Notes: a model not told the origin generated them from the sequence alone. A stretch of 64,000 nt of DNA from Salvator merianae (GCA_003586115.2 QVOM02000042.1:78651868-78715867), one strand, 5' to 3'. Shown: positions 32,824-43,280, numbered from the stretch's first letter. Translations and numbers: made by a program.

Positions 32824-34424
32824 TTGGGCCATGTTCCGACATGGCATTTAATCGGTTTACAGGCTGTTTTCAGTTCCTGCTGGCCTGATATGATCTTGAC
32901 TTTCTGTAGTTTTTCTGGACTAAATTGGTGAAATCCAGACTACTTTGCATTCAGATTTAATGAGTTCTCAAGCTGTTCCATATCACTAGCCTGCTTTACT
33001 TGTGATGTGAGAATGCGGAAGGAGACTATTTGGGAGGGACCGTACTTTTTAGGGGGCATGCAGAGGAAGGGATCCCCATTTCCTCCCATCCAATAACAGA
33101 CTTTGTTGTGGGTGTTATGTGCGTTGGGGGCACTGTGGTCAGCAGGGGTGAGTGAGCAGGGAGTGCAGTACTTCCTCCTTTCTAGGCGTGCAGACACACA
33201 CGTGCATGCAGGGACAAGTTGGAAGGCAAGTTTATCTTTCCCATTCTGCAACTTAGGCTGCCTAGAGTTCTGCAGAAGTTCAGACTTGGCTACAGCAGTA
33301 GCAGCACTTTCCCTGCTTTCTAGGCATGCAGACACACGCGCACGTGCACATGTGCAGGGACAAGTCACATAGCAAGTTTTCTTCCCCTCTCCAGTTTTGC
33401 GCAAGTTCAGCGCTCCGTAGAGAAGTAGCAGCACTTTCCCTGCTTTCTAGGCGTGCAGACACCAAGCACAGAGAAGGTGAACTTCTCTGTGCTTGGTGTC
33501 TGCATGCCTAGAAAGCAGGGAAAGAGCTGCTACATATCTATGGAGCTCTGAACTTACGCAAAACTGCAGAGGGGAAGAAAACTTGCCACTGGAGAGGGGA
33601 AGAAAACTTGCCATCCTACTTGTACCGGTGTGCGTGCACACATGTCTGCACGCCTAGAAAGCAGGGAAAGTGCTGCTACTGTTGTAGCCCAGTCTGAACT
33701 TCTGCAGAATATTAGGCAGGTTGAAGAGCTGACAGGAGGATAGCGAGAGCAAGGGAAAGCCTGCAAAAAGGCTCCCCACCTCACACCTACCTTGACCTGT
33801 CTTTCTGCCCCAACTCCCTACAACATACTCCCCCTCCCCCCCCACACACACATAGAGAACACTGCATGTAAGTCGGCAGCTGAGGAAGAACGGGGGGGGG
33901 GGAGTTGAGTTGAGAGGATCATTAACACAGAGAGAGAGAGCTGAGGGAGAACTTTTTTGTGGGGATGAGAGAAATTTTATTCTTATTATTTTTAAAACAT
34001 GGAAAAGCAAATAAAACAAAACCCAAACAACAAGCCACCCTCTCAGAGCACACCTTGCTTTGATCCCTTGTTAAGATCTAACAAGATTGGGAAGCATTTT
34101 TTTTAATTTAAAGAAGGTGTTTGTAAAGGGCAGGAAGAATCCCCCCAGAAAGGACGGAGCTTGACTTGTCTGCCCCTGTGAAATCAAGATTTGAAAGTTG
34201 GGACTGCAGCCAATCACTGACTGCCCAGGGAGGAGAATTTAGCGAGGGGTGCAGGCAGAGAAAGTACGGTTTCCCTATGCTATGCACGGGAAACATCAGC
34301 ATGAGAACAAGCAAGTCTGAATTGAGTCCGTGTTAAAATGCGAATATGAGAACAATCAGAAGACCAGCACAGTCCTTGTACTCTTCTGATACGGATTAAA
34401 TTTACGATGTCGGACTGCGCCCAA
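32824..34424. mobile_element. Nested TIR element (R family)
   Basis: Ends TTGGGCCATGTTCCGACAT and the complement of TTGGGCGCAGTCCGACAT form an imperfect terminal inverted repeat about 30 bp long inside the mariner-type element. The right third is repeat R, also found at 28690-29080. The middle carries the large palindrome at 33241-33720. No clear target duplication and no transposase. Confidence 0.55.
33241..33720. repeat. Large imperfect palindrome, about 240-bp arms
   Basis: Centred near 33479 (accaagcacagagaag / cttctctgtgcttggt). The arms pair outward through gctttctaggcgtgcagaca, tagcagcactttccctgc and ttctgcagaagttcagactt. Each arm also contains a second copy of the motif ctttccctgctttctaggc about 115-150 bp out, so the arms are themselves built from a direct repeat. 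The right arm has an extra tandem copy of ggagaggggaagaaaacttg. Cysteine- and serine-rich open frames here (for example 32940-33434 minus) are artefacts. Confidence 0.85.
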
Positions 34425-34679
34425 AATGACCACAGAAGCCACGATAACACCACAAGGGAAGATGCACAGGGCAAGAGCTACCATGTGACTAACATGTGAC
34501 CCTTTGTTTTGGCTGGAAAGGGTAGCGAGTCATGAAGCAACCTGTACCGACAAGTTCTAACTTGCACATTGAGTACCAAACAAACGATGAGTACCAAAAC
34601 AAAGTTTTCATGTCAAAATGGCGTTGAGTACCAAATTCGACGAGTTTCAAGGTAGCTGAGTACCAAGGTACTGCTGTAC

Positions 34680-35080
34680 TGCATTTGGATACTGCTGTTG
34701 TTTAGTGCCCCTTTTCAGACATTTGGGCTCTTTTAGATCAGTGAAGGGGGTGACTTGAGACCGCACTGTGTCTGTGTGACCCAGTGCCTGGCTTGGGCAT
34801 TTTCCACCTGCTGGGGAAGGCATTCTAAAGCAGCTCTGTTCCACATGAATATCCTCCCTTAGTCAATTTCTGTCACTCAGGCTACATTTACATGTGGGAA
34901 AAGAGCAGCACCAGGTTGGCCAGGAGGCATTTCCACTGCATGCAGTTGCTCACGTTGTGCCCTCAATCCATCAAGGGGATCTGAAGAAGTGCCTCAATGA
35001 AAGAGTGAGATGAAGGGGGCTGAGGACACATGTTTGACATGAAGCGCAATGCAGAAAGTGTGTGTTATGGTGAGACGCTG
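34680..35080. other. Mostly unrecognised; possible MITE end
   Basis: ggctacatttacatgtggga at 34880 resembles the start of Q-type elements, but there is no matching second end. Nothing else is recognised. Confidence 0.35.
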
Positions 35081-35082
35081 CT

Positions 35083-35710
35083 TTCTTTTTTCTTTTTTTT
35101 AAATTCAGTTATTTAAGACATATAAAATTTTCACTTAATTCAAAAATTCATACACTAACATTTTTTACTACTGACTTCCTCCTTCTTCCAAAGTTTCTTC
35201 TATGTTTCATGTTTCTTGCCCCTCCTGATCACTTTCAATTCTTTTCTTCTACCAATTGTCTTCTTTCCTCTTTATTCTTCAAATCCTGCAATCACAAGTC
35301 CACTTTCCAATTCTTGTAGAAAGCTGATAAAGGGTTTCCAGTTTTCATAAAACCTAACAACTGTCTTCTTTCTCAGTAAGGGTCAATTTCTCAGTAAGTC
35401 AATTTGTCCATCTCAGCAAGATCCATCATTTGAACCAATCAGTCATCCACCATTGGTGTTTTGCTCCCTTTCCATTTCTGCGCATATACAGTTCTGGCTG
35501 CAGTTACCATATTTTGCAATAACACATCAACACCTTCAAACTTATTTTCTATTATTCCCAATAAGTAAAGTTCTTGTTTTAAAAGGAATGTTTATCTTTA
35601 AGATCTTCTGCATAACCATAAATATTTACACCCAATTTTTTTTTTTTTGCTTCTGCACAAGTCCACCACATATGTTAAAAAGTGGGCCAGGATCTGCTTT
35701 CTGAGGTTGA
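35083..35710 (-). mobile_element. L1 LINE 3' end, 5'-truncated
   Basis: On the minus strand the region about 35530-35300 reads ...AARTVYAQKWKGSKTPMVDDWLVQMMDLAEMDKLTY... and then GFYENWKPFISFL, the C-terminal end of reptile L1 ORF2, followed by a 3' UTR (shared with 28148-28340) and an A-rich tail (T-run on the plus strand at about 35083-35101). Internal stops show it is inactive. Confidence 0.75.
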
Positions 35711-36075
35711 GCGTGGCTGCCCTAGTGGATGTTGTCTTTGTGTTAGTTTCATACGTTATTGTAGAGAAGTACAGGAGAGTGGGGTTTTTTTGTTTTTTTT
35801 TTAAGTTTTATCCATTTTATTTATTTATTTATTTATTTATTTATTGGATTTGTATGCCGCCCCTCTCCGAAGACTCGGGGCGGCTTACAACATATAAATA
35901 CACATGATAATAAAATAATCCAATCTTTGTCCAATTTAAAAACCCATCTAAAATTGCAATTAGCAACCATCTAAAATTACAATTTAAAATCTATCTAAAA
36001 CCCCAAACCTAACATACATTCCTAACTAACATTCACACTACACAGTCATCCTACCAATCAAGTGGAGCATCAAAT

Positions 36076-37779
36076 TCAGTGACCCCAGGCCTGCCGGCAA
36101 AGGTGTGTTTTTAAAATCTTCCGAAAGGCCAGGAGAGTAGGGGCAGTACGGATCTCTAGGGGGAGCTGGTTCCACAGGGTCGGAGCCGCCACAGAGAAGG
36201 CCCTTCCCCTGGGGCCCGCCAGCCGACATTGATTGGCTGACGGGACCTGGAGAAGGCCAACTCTGTGGCTCCTGACCGGCCGCTGGGATACATGAGGCAG
36301 GAGACGGTCCCGTAAGTAACCTGGTCCTAAGCCATGTAGGGCTTTACAGGTAGCAACCAACACTTTGAATTGGGTACGGAGACTAACTGGCAGCCAATGC
36401 AGCTCGCGGAGTGTTGGAGAGACACTGGCATATCTAGGCAAGCCAGAGATAGCTCGCGCAGCTGCATTTTGGACTACCTGCACTCTCCGGACACTCTTCA
36501 AAGGTAGCCCCATGTAGAGAGCATTGCAGTAGTCGATCCTCGAGGTGATGAGGGCATGAGCAACTGTAAGGAGGGACTCCCTATCCAAATAAGGCCGTAA
36601 CTGATGGACTAACCGAACCTGGGCAAATGCTCCCCTCACCACAGCCGACAGATGATGTTCCAAAGTCAGCTGCGGATCAAGGAGCACACCCAGGTTACGG
36701 ACCTTCTCTGAGGAGGTCAACAATTCTCCCCCCAAAGTAATGGATGGACAGATGGCCGAGTCCTTGGGAGGTAACAACCACAGCCATTCCGTCTTGTCAG
36801 GGTTGAGTCTAAGCCTGTTGACGCCCATCCAGACCCTGACAGCCTCCAGACACCGGCACATTACATCGACCGCTTCACTGAATTGGTGCAGGGTGGAAAT
36901 GTACAGCTGAGTATCATCAGCGTATTGATGGTAACTCGCCCCATAACGACGGATGATCTCACCCAGTGGTTTCATGTAAATGTTGAATAGCAGGGGGGAG
37001 AGGACAGACCCCTGAGGCACCCCACAAATGAGGGGCCTAGAGGCAGACCTCTGCCTCCCTACTAACACCGATTGCAACCGACCAGACAGGTAGGAGGAAA
37101 ACCACCGTAAAACGGTGACTCCCACTCCCAACCCCTCCAGCTGGCGTAGAAGGATACCATGGTCGATGGTATCGAAAGCTGCCGAGAGGTCAAGAAGCAC
37201 CAGGATAGAGGAATAACCCCTATCCTGAGCCCGCCAGAGATCATCTATCAGTGCGACCAAGGCAGTCTCAGTGCTGTAGCCGGGCCTGAAACCAGACTGC
37301 CACGGGCCTAGGTAATCGGCTTCATCCAAGGACCGCTGGAGCTGGAACGCCACCACCTTCTCGACAACTTTCCCTATAAAACGATAGTTGTTTAAAACAG
37401 TTGGGTCCAGGGAAGGCTTCTTGAGGAGGGGGCGCACAATCGCCTCCTTGTAGGGAGCTGGAAATGACCCCTCCCTCAAAGAAGCATTTACAATCGCCTG
37501 GACCCAGCCCCGTGTCACTTCCCTGCTGGTTGAAACCAGCCAGGAGGGACATGGATCCAATAAACAGGTGGCGGAGCTCACAGCTCCCATGGCCTTGTCC
37601 ACTTCATCAGGCGTCACCGGTTCAAACTCTTCCCATATAACTGGACAAAGACATGACCCAGTCACCTCAACTGAATCATTTTCAGTCGACACTGCTTCCC
37701 AGTCAGAGTCCAGGTCTGCCCGAATCTGAGCGACTTTATCTGAGAAAAATTTATTAAAATCCTCAGCACTACCCTGCAC
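36076..37779 (-). CDS. L2 LINE reverse transcriptase (C-terminal half of ORF2)
   Basis: A 567-codon open frame encoding the target-primed reverse transcriptase of the L2 element. RT motifs in order: LDLSAAFDTIDH at residues 196-207, GVPQGSVLSPLLFN at 253-266, and the catalytic QYADDT at 285-290, followed by the thumb region and the conserved C-terminus (APTLWNQLPLEI). It has no initiation codon of its own: the frame enters from the upstream endonuclease frame. One in-frame defect is visible: at residues 130-136 the sequence reads NNYR directly into FIGK, where L2 elements normally have about six further residues (a PVSNLP-like segment), implying an 18-bp deletion in the fingers. With the upstream frameshift, this copy is probably inactive. 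Confidence 0.9.
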   Translation of the reverse strand: MQGSAEDFNKFFSDKVAQIRADLDSDWEAVSTENDSVEVTGSCLCPVIWEEFEPVTPDEVDKAMGAVSSATCLLDPCPSWLVSTSREVTRGWVQAIVNASLREGSFPAPYKEAIVRPLLKKPSLDPTVLNNYRFIGKVVEKVVAFQLQRSLDEADYLGPWQSGFRPGYSTETALVALIDDLWRAQDRGYSSILVLLDLSAAFDTIDHGILLRQLEGLGVGVTVLRWFSSYLSGRLQSVLVGRQRSASRPLICGVPQGSVLSPLLFNIYMKPLGEIIRRYGASYHQYADDTQLYISTLHQFSEAVDVMCRCLEAVRVWMGVNRLRLNPDKTEWLWLLPPKDSAICPSITLGGELLTSSEKVRNLGVLLDPQLTLEHHLSAVVRGAFAQVRLVHQLRPYLDRESLLTVAHALITSRIDYCNALYMGLPLKSVRRVQVVQNAAARAISGLPRYASVSPTLRELHWLPVSLRTQFKVLVATCKALHGLGPGYLRDRLLPHVSQRPVRSHRVGLLQVPSANQCRLAGPRGRAFSVAAPTLWNQLPLEIRTAPTLLAFRKILKTHLCRQAWGH

Positions 37780-39179
37780 GGGTTCTTCCTCCCCCCCCCC
37801 ACACCAAGGAGGGAGCGAGTTACCCTAAACAGGGCGGCTGGGCGAGATTCCGCAGACGCAATCACTGTAGAAAGATACGCCGATCTTGCCACCTTGATCG
37901 CCACAAGATAAGTCTTAATATAAGAACTTAGTTGTGTTCGGTCAGACTCGGATTTACTGGCCCTCCAACGGCTCTCTAGACGTCTCTTCTGGCGTTTCAT
38001 CCCCCTGAGTTCCTCGCTGAACCAAGGAGACCTTCTGGGTCTACTACCACAGAGAGGTCGCATAGGCGCAATCCGATCAAGAGCCCCCTTCGCGGCCATA
38101 TTCCAGGCCATTGCCAGGGACTCCGCCGAATTGTGTATAAGCGAGTCCGGTAATTCCCCAAGCGCCCTTTGAAAGCCCATCGGGTCCATTAGGCGTCTGG
38201 GGCGGAACCACCTAATTGGTTCCGCCTCCCTACGGTGAAGGATTGGCACCCCGAAGTCAAGGCGTAACAGAGAATGATCTGACCATGACAAGGGCACAAT
38301 ATCTAAGCCCCTTAAAATCAGCTCATTACTCAACTGTCCCGAGAGGAATACCATGTCGGGTGTGTGTCCCTTCTCGTGAGTCGGGCCCTGAACTACCTGG
38401 GTCAGGTCCATGGTTGCCATGGAAGCCATGAACTCCTGCGCCAACCCTGAGGATTCGCCGAGTGATGGTACATTGAAGTCCCCCAAGACTATAAGTCTGG
38501 GAGACTCAATGACCAGCCCGGCCACCTCCTCAAGTAGCGCAGGCAGGGCAGTCGACACGTAGTTGGGAGGCAGGTACGCGAGCAACAAGCCCACCTGAAC
38601 CCCTAGGTCCAACTTCACAAAGAGGAACTCACAACCCGCAATCTCGGGAGCAGCGAGCCTGCGCAGGCTAAGCGTCTTCCGGGCAATAATCGCCACTCCG
38701 CCACCCCTTCCCTGGGGTCGCGGCTGGTGCCACACCTGAAACCCGGCTGGGCAGATTTCCGAGAGAGGAACACCTCCCTCAGGGCCCAGCCAGGTTTCAG
38801 TCACACATGCCAGGTCAGCCACCTTGTCCGAAAGCAGGTCCCGAACGAGGGGAGCTTTATTATTCACTGACCTGGCATTAAGCAGCAGCAGCCGGAGCTC
38901 AGGGCCCGGACATTGCCTATCACCAGTACCACGGGTTGAGCTCCTAGGTGATTCTGATTCTGAGGGGCTAGAACGGGGAACCGCTTTTAAGCAGCGAGCC
39001 CTCGTTCCCCGAGTGCGGCCTACCCCCCGGCTCCCGCCATATCCGCCTCTCCCCAGCAAAACCGGTATGTTCCGACCCTCTACCATCCCAGAGATCGCCC
39101 CTCCCCATCCCCCGGCCCCGTCCTCCCTCGGCAGGCCGGTCCCTCCACTCCCCACACACTCACCACCCACACTCCACAT
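37662..39179 (-). CDS. L2 LINE apurinic-type endonuclease (N-terminal half of ORF2)
   Basis: A 505-codon open frame. Residues about 95-310 form the AP-like endonuclease that nicks the target: LLLLNARSVNN (N101), CVTETWLG (E128), LGDFNVP (D234, N236) and WSDHSLL (D301, H302) keep the catalytic residues. Residues 310-445 form the linker towards the RT. After about residue 450 (GVGGGRKNPCRV) the frame leaves the expected reading because of the G10/C10 run and continues as nonsense for about 55 codons, overlapping the RT frame. The first 90 residues are glycine/arginine-rich and probably 5'-UTR sequence, so the true start is uncertain; a start near the endonuclease is as likely. Confidence 0.88.
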   Translation of the reverse strand: MWSVGGECVGSGGTGLPREDGAGGWGGAISGMVEGRNIPVLLGRGGYGGSRGVGRTRGTRARCLKAVPRSSPSESESPRSSTRGTGDRQCPGPELRLLLLNARSVNNKAPLVRDLLSDKVADLACVTETWLGPEGGVPLSEICPAGFQVWHQPRPQGRGGGVAIIARKTLSLRRLAAPEIAGCEFLFVKLDLGVQVGLLLAYLPPNYVSTALPALLEEVAGLVIESPRLIVLGDFNVPSLGESSGLAQEFMASMATMDLTQVVQGPTHEKGHTPDMVFLSGQLSNELILRGLDIVPLSWSDHSLLRLDFGVPILHRREAEPIRWFRPRRLMDPMGFQRALGELPDSLIHNSAESLAMAWNMAAKGALDRIAPMRPLCGSRPRRSPWFSEELRGMKRQKRRLESRWRASKSESDRTQLSSYIKTYLVAIKVARSAYLSTVIASAESRPAALFRVTRSLLGVGGGRKNPCRVVLRILINFSQIKSLRFGQTWTLTGKQCRLKMIQLR

Positions 39180-39265
39180 CTAATCCAAACACACCCAACC
39201 AAACAAGCTATCCAACCCCTTAATATCCCAGCACCCTCAAATCCCCCCCCCCCAAAAAAAAAAAT
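39148..39265. repeat. Direct repeat flanking the gap, left copy
   Basis: The sequence from ctccccacacactcaccacc through ccagcaccctcaaatc and a C-run plus A-run is repeated almost exactly at 39475-39594, with the gap between. It is the L2 5' region. Confidence 0.9.
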
Positions 39266-39274
39266 AAAAATTAA

Positions 39275-39474
39275 NNNNNNNNNNNNNNNNNNNNNNNNNN
39301 NNNNNNNNNNNNNNNNNNNNNNNNNNNNNNNNNNNNNNNNNNNNNNNNNNNNNNNNNNNNNNNNNNNNNNNNNNNNNNNNNNNNNNNNNNNNNNNNNNNN
39401 NNNNNNNNNNNNNNNNNNNNNNNNNNNNNNNNNNNNNNNNNNNNNNNNNNNNNNNNNNNNNNNNNNNNNNNNNN
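39275..39474. other. Assembly gap (200 N)
   Basis: Exactly 200 unknown bases, a conventional placeholder length. Reading frames that cross it are meaningless. Confidence 0.98.
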
Positions 39475-39594
39475 CTCCCCACACACTCACCACCCACACT
39501 CCACATCTAATCCAAACACACGCAACCAAACAAGCTATCCAACCCCTTAATATCCCAGCACCCTCAAATCCCCCCCCCCCAAAAAAAAAAAATT
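39475..39594. repeat. Direct repeat flanking the gap, right copy
   Basis: A near-identical copy of 39148-39265 (one visible base difference, acgcaacc versus acccaacc, plus homopolymer lengths). Either a tandem 5' unit of the L2 or the same sequence assembled twice at the gap edges. Confidence 0.9.
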
Positions 39595-39599
39595 AGACT

Positions 39600-40410
39600 T
39601 CATGGAGTGAATTCTGGTTATGCATTTTTCATTTATGTTGACCGGCCAGGTGACTTAATTTATAAGTGATCTAGGTACAGTAAATGACAACCATTTTATT
39701 TTATAGTTATTTATTTACTTATTAGGCTTATATACCATGGATTAGAAATGATTCCACGTGGTTTACAAAGTAACAATAACAGGAACAAACATGTATGCAT
39801 GTACAGCTCTGTACAGAGCATCATTCCTTTTGTAGCATTTTGGTCGGTAATGGGCACTCCATTAAATTTCGGGCAGGGAGCAAGAGGGAAAGGTTTGATG
39901 AAGTGTATGACACTTCATGGGGGCTGGAATGATCCTGCATTTTCCTTTTCTCTCTTTTTGCACATGGCAGAACTTTATTAGCACACATAGGAGAACATGT
40001 TGTTGAAAGACATTTCTATGACAGTGCACTAGCTGTTGCATAGACACTAGCAATTCCTTGACACATATTGACTTCATTGCTGCACAGAATTGTGATTTAA
40101 TACACTGGATATAGCTTTGTAAACCAAAATGTTTCTGACGGCTCTACAATTCTACATTGTAGATATCCCAGACACCCATTTGTACATCTCTCACCCCAAG
40201 CACTTTATAATTTTAGAACCATGAGCTGGTTCATATCAAACTGTTGTAAAAATCCTGAAACCATCACAGTTCAGGTTCACAGGGATTTGGGGGGATGTCG
40301 GCTCCACCTGAAAAAAACTTCACAGTAGTTTGGTTTGATACCAAATGTGCAGGACTGTGTGTACATGGGTTTCCTGACACCCTTGCTTTTCAGAGATTAG
40401 CAGTGAATCC
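39600..40410. other. Mostly unrecognised; LINE/SINE tail at 39700-39775
   Basis: ttatttatttacttattagg ... ccatggattagaaatgattcc is the reverse complement of a typical LINE or SINE 3' tail (minus strand). The remainder shows nothing assignable. Confidence 0.4.
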
Positions 40411-40412
40411 AA

Positions 40413-40750
40413 GGATGTTTCTTCACTTACCTTTATACAGGTCCATGGAAGGGTCTACTGACCTCCTTTCCACATGGTAGATTGCTTTAAGGGAGGCCAT
40501 GCCCACCTCTAGTATGCTCTGTCCACATTGGACAGAGTGTAGCCTAGACTAGGGAGCCCAAATGACTGTCTAGACCAGGATATTGGTAGACGATTTTTAA
40601 AAGGTCTGCTGGTCTACTAGGAGGCACTAGAATGGAACAAGGAGGCATGTGAAAGGGTGCAGGCCTCCATGTTCCAGTTCAACATGGATGCATTTTGATG
40701 CCAAACCGAATTCCACCACTGAAATGGGTCAGGTAAGTGTGGAGCAGTCC
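40413..40750. mobile_element. HA-type MITE, diverged
   Basis: Left end GGATGTTTCTTCACTTACC, right end GGTAAGTGTGGAGCAGTCC. The interior has HA-like phrases (tgctctgtccacattggacag, ggcctccatgttccag). Flanking triplets do not match. Confidence 0.55.
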
Positions 40751-40884
40751 TAGTGTATCTGAGATGTACCTACATGTTCTGAATGAAACTTCCAACTCTT
40801 GGCAGTGTTGGCAGATGGTTTAGTTGTTCTGTTTGTCTTTATCTTTTCACTTTAGTGGGTGTTACAATGCCACTGAAAATAAGA

Positions 40885-41110
40885 CTAAGACCCAGCTACA
40901 CTCAAATTTTAATCCATTGTCAATCCATCTTCAGACTGAAAGACCATATCAGCCACATGCCTAGTTGTGTTCTTTCTGTATTACCTAACAGAAAGATAGA
41001 TTTTCTGAGTTAGATAACATGGAAGGAAAGCTGCTAGTCATTTCGCTGGTGTGTTTTTCAGTTTAAAAGTGGATTTGAATGTGAATTTAAACTGTAGTCT
41101 AGCTGAGCTC
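40885..41110. mobile_element. S-family TIR element, decayed
   Basis: Left: acccagctacactcaaattttaatccattgtcaatccatcttcagactgaaaga. The right side reads, in reverse complement, a similar string (aaatccacttttaaactgaaaa). Both match the ends of the better copy at 43386-43800, including the internal taacagaaagatagattttctgagtta stretch. Confidence 0.5.
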
Positions 41111-41114
41111 CAAA

Positions 41115-41850
41115 TTTCTAAGTGGTCCATAAGAACGTTTGATGGGCAGCTGCACTGAGTGCACTTTGTTTGTTTGCACAACAAGTTCTTACAACACACC
41201 CTAAGGACAAACTACAAATTATGTGGCTTCTGGGGAAAAAATATTTGCATTTTGATTTACATTCTGATGTTTTTAACTGCTTATACACAAAATGAAACTA
41301 GCAGGGGTGTATACACAACACGGTTTCTTTTCTTTACTCCTCTCTCAAAGGCACTGGGCCTCTCTCTCACTTTACAACACTGATAGTTCAAACACAGCTT
41401 GGTACACACTATTTCCCCAGGGACCATTAGCTGCAGAAGATGGAGGATGAAGGATAGGATGAGTGAAACTGGAGCATTCCTCTAGAGAATATGTAGTCAG
41501 TATCAGCATCCAAGTCCCAGGCTGGCATAGAGCTCTGGAGAATACACACACATACACACACACAGAGAGAGAAAGTACATTTTAGCTTTGACTCATGCAT
41601 CTTTCCCTCTGTGATGTTTGTGATTGTCTGCTCCTCAAAGGGAAAATCATGGCTCTCTGACAGCTCTAAAACTGATCTGCATCAAGCTTAAGGCAGTTTA
41701 GTAGCCATATGCCAGGAGAACATCTTTTTACAGTTCTAGGCAAATAGCAAACCTCAGCCACCTACTGAAATACTGCTGATATACCTAGATCGGTGTGTTT
41801 AGTCCTTTGCTTAAGAAATATGCCAAAGATTATTGGAGTGGTTTAGAATC
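41115..41850. other. No recognisable feature
   Basis: No assignable repeat or coding exon. A short (AC)n run lies at about 41547-41563. Confidence 0.4.
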
Positions 41851-41853
41851 CTA

Positions 41854-42306
41854 GGGCACTTACCTTGCTGATCTGGTCCAATGTAGTCCGGATCAAGCAG
41901 TCTGTCCCAAGCTGGGATGGATTGCTATGAACTGGACAAGTCTTATCCACATTGGGATGGCTATTCCTGTCTAGTCCCTGTGCTGTGCCTTGTGCGAGCT
42001 TTGGAGCCAGGCTCTGTCAGCCAAGAACAAAAGTTTCTGGCTTCAGTTGGAGCTTAAATGGGTCCCCTTGTAAACCAGACCACAAAGGCATCCCTTTCTG
42101 CATGCTTCATTGGTCCGGTTTACCACCAGTTACTATGTCAGTGAATTTGTTTAAACAGCTCCACCAGTAATCTGGATCATGAGGCCATTTTTGGCCTCCT
42201 AATCTGGATTATGTTTTACCTTGTGCCGATGGAGCATGCTAGTGTGTGGAAGGGAAGTCTCTGGATCTCTTGTTAAACCGGAGTACTGGTAAATGCAGAA
42301 AGGCCT
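41854..42306. mobile_element. HA-type MITE, left end shortened
   Basis: The left end reads GGGCACTTACCTTGC, lacking about 8 bp of the usual repeat. The right end reads GGTAAATGCAGAAAGGCC. CTA occurs on both sides (41851-41853, 42307-42309). HA phrases inside include taatctggatcatgaggcc. It directly abuts a CR1 end. Confidence 0.65.
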
Positions 42307-42626
42307 CTAGAATCACAGAGTTAGAAAGGACACCCAAGGTCTTCAAGTCCAATCTGCTGCTAGACCATCCCAGACAGATGGCTATCCAGACTCTACTTGA
42401 AGACCTCAAGTAAAGGGGAACTTACCACTTCGTAATATAACCTATTCCCTGGCCAACAGCTTATACTGCCAGGAAGACTTTTTCTAATGTCTAACCTATA
42501 TCTGCTTCCTTGAACTTTCATCCGGTTGGTTCTGTTCTTTCCATCTAGTCTAATCTTCCTACAGTGTGACAGCCCTTCAGATAACTGAAGACAGTTATCA
42601 TATCCCCTGTACATCCCCCCTTCCTG
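42307..42626 (-). mobile_element. CR1 3' end, 5'-truncated
   Basis: Reverse complement of the CR1 3' region. It starts ctagaatcacagagttagaa (terminal octamer side) and then encodes, on the minus strand, YRGYDNCLQLSEGLSHCRKI..NRTNRMKVQGSRYRLDIRKSL, the CR1 C-terminal segment. About 320 bp remain. Confidence 0.82.
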
Positions 42627-42629
42627 TTT

Positions 42630-43280
42630 AACACCTGTTGGCACAAAAGCCTGCATGTTATAATCCATGATGGGGCAGTTAAGATTCTGAACAAAGGAAG
42701 AAGCACACTCGCTTTTGTTCACCATATTTTAAAAATTGATTTCCAGGTACTGGAGAAAAGGAATAACTCTCTTTTGTGCTCCACCTCCCAAGAAGTTCTT
42801 ATTTTAAGCTCTGCTTTAATAATGCATTTGAGGTTGTGTTTAGCAAATAAATTTGGTATATGACAGACATGAAGCATGTCTGCAGCTAGCAGCAAGAATA
42901 AGGTTTTGTATTTGCTCAGACCAGGTGGCAAATTTGAGTAGTAAGTGTTACAAGAAGAAGAGGGTGTCACCTGATCCATGTACCTGACAGTCTCTGTCTA
43001 GCTTCTTCCATTTCATCAGAATTTGGTATACAGCCCAAAGTTCAGGAATTATTGAATGCTTGGATATTGAGGTCTCCTTTTTTACTTATCTGTAGGTTGT
43101 GGAAAACTGCAGGAGTGCAGCAAGGTTTAGAGAAGATTCTAACAGGTGTTCTTCTTTCTGCAAGAGCCTTTGCTGTTGCTGTCACAACATAGGCTTCATT
43201 TAGGGCAATCCTGCCTGAGCTCAGAAGTTGAGTGTAGGCTTGTGCTGAAATGAAGTTCACTGCATATGAACTGCAGTTTG
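42630..43280. other. No recognisable feature
   Basis: The open frame at 43042-43260 (minus) has no similarity that I recognise and no flanking splice signals that convince me. Confidence 0.4.

Larger units (their letters stand above)
32580..34676. mobile_element. Tc1/mariner-type non-autonomous element
   Basis: A 2097-bp element with terminal inverted repeats CAGTCATACCTTGGTACTCG at the left and the complement of CAGCAGTACCTTGGTACTCAG at the right, flanked by TA at 32578-32579 and 34677-34678. Subterminal copies of gatgagtaccaaa occur several times near both ends. TA target sites and this type of end point to the Tc1/mariner superfamily. No transposase frame is present. Most of the interior is taken up by a second TIR element (32824-34424). 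Confidence 0.75.
35815..39265 (-). mobile_element. Near full-length L2 LINE
   Basis: A minus-strand L2 of at least 3.45 kb. The 3' end is an (AATAAATAAAT)n tail (plus-strand TTTA repeats at 35815-35845), preceded by a 3' UTR with the compact GC-rich motif ggggcggcatacaaatcc. Upstream are the reverse transcriptase (36076-37779) and endonuclease (37662-39179) frames, joined by a frameshift at a C10 run (37791-37800). The 5' part reaches the assembly gap at 39275; the same 5' sequence reappears beyond the gap. It is by far the best preserved L2 here, so probably a young insertion. Confidence 0.88.

Noticed and set aside
32940..33440. 164-codon cysteine-rich frame on the minus strand
   Set aside because: It runs across the left arm of the palindrome; the repeated 'LESRESAAT' phrase is the translation of the tandem unit, not a protein repeat of interest.
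39080..39529. Frames containing a long run of X on the minus strand
   Set aside because: They cross the 200-N gap and have no meaning.
43042..43260. 72-codon minus-strand frame that looks protein-like
   Set aside because: No recognised similarity and no clear splice signals; not enough to call a gene.
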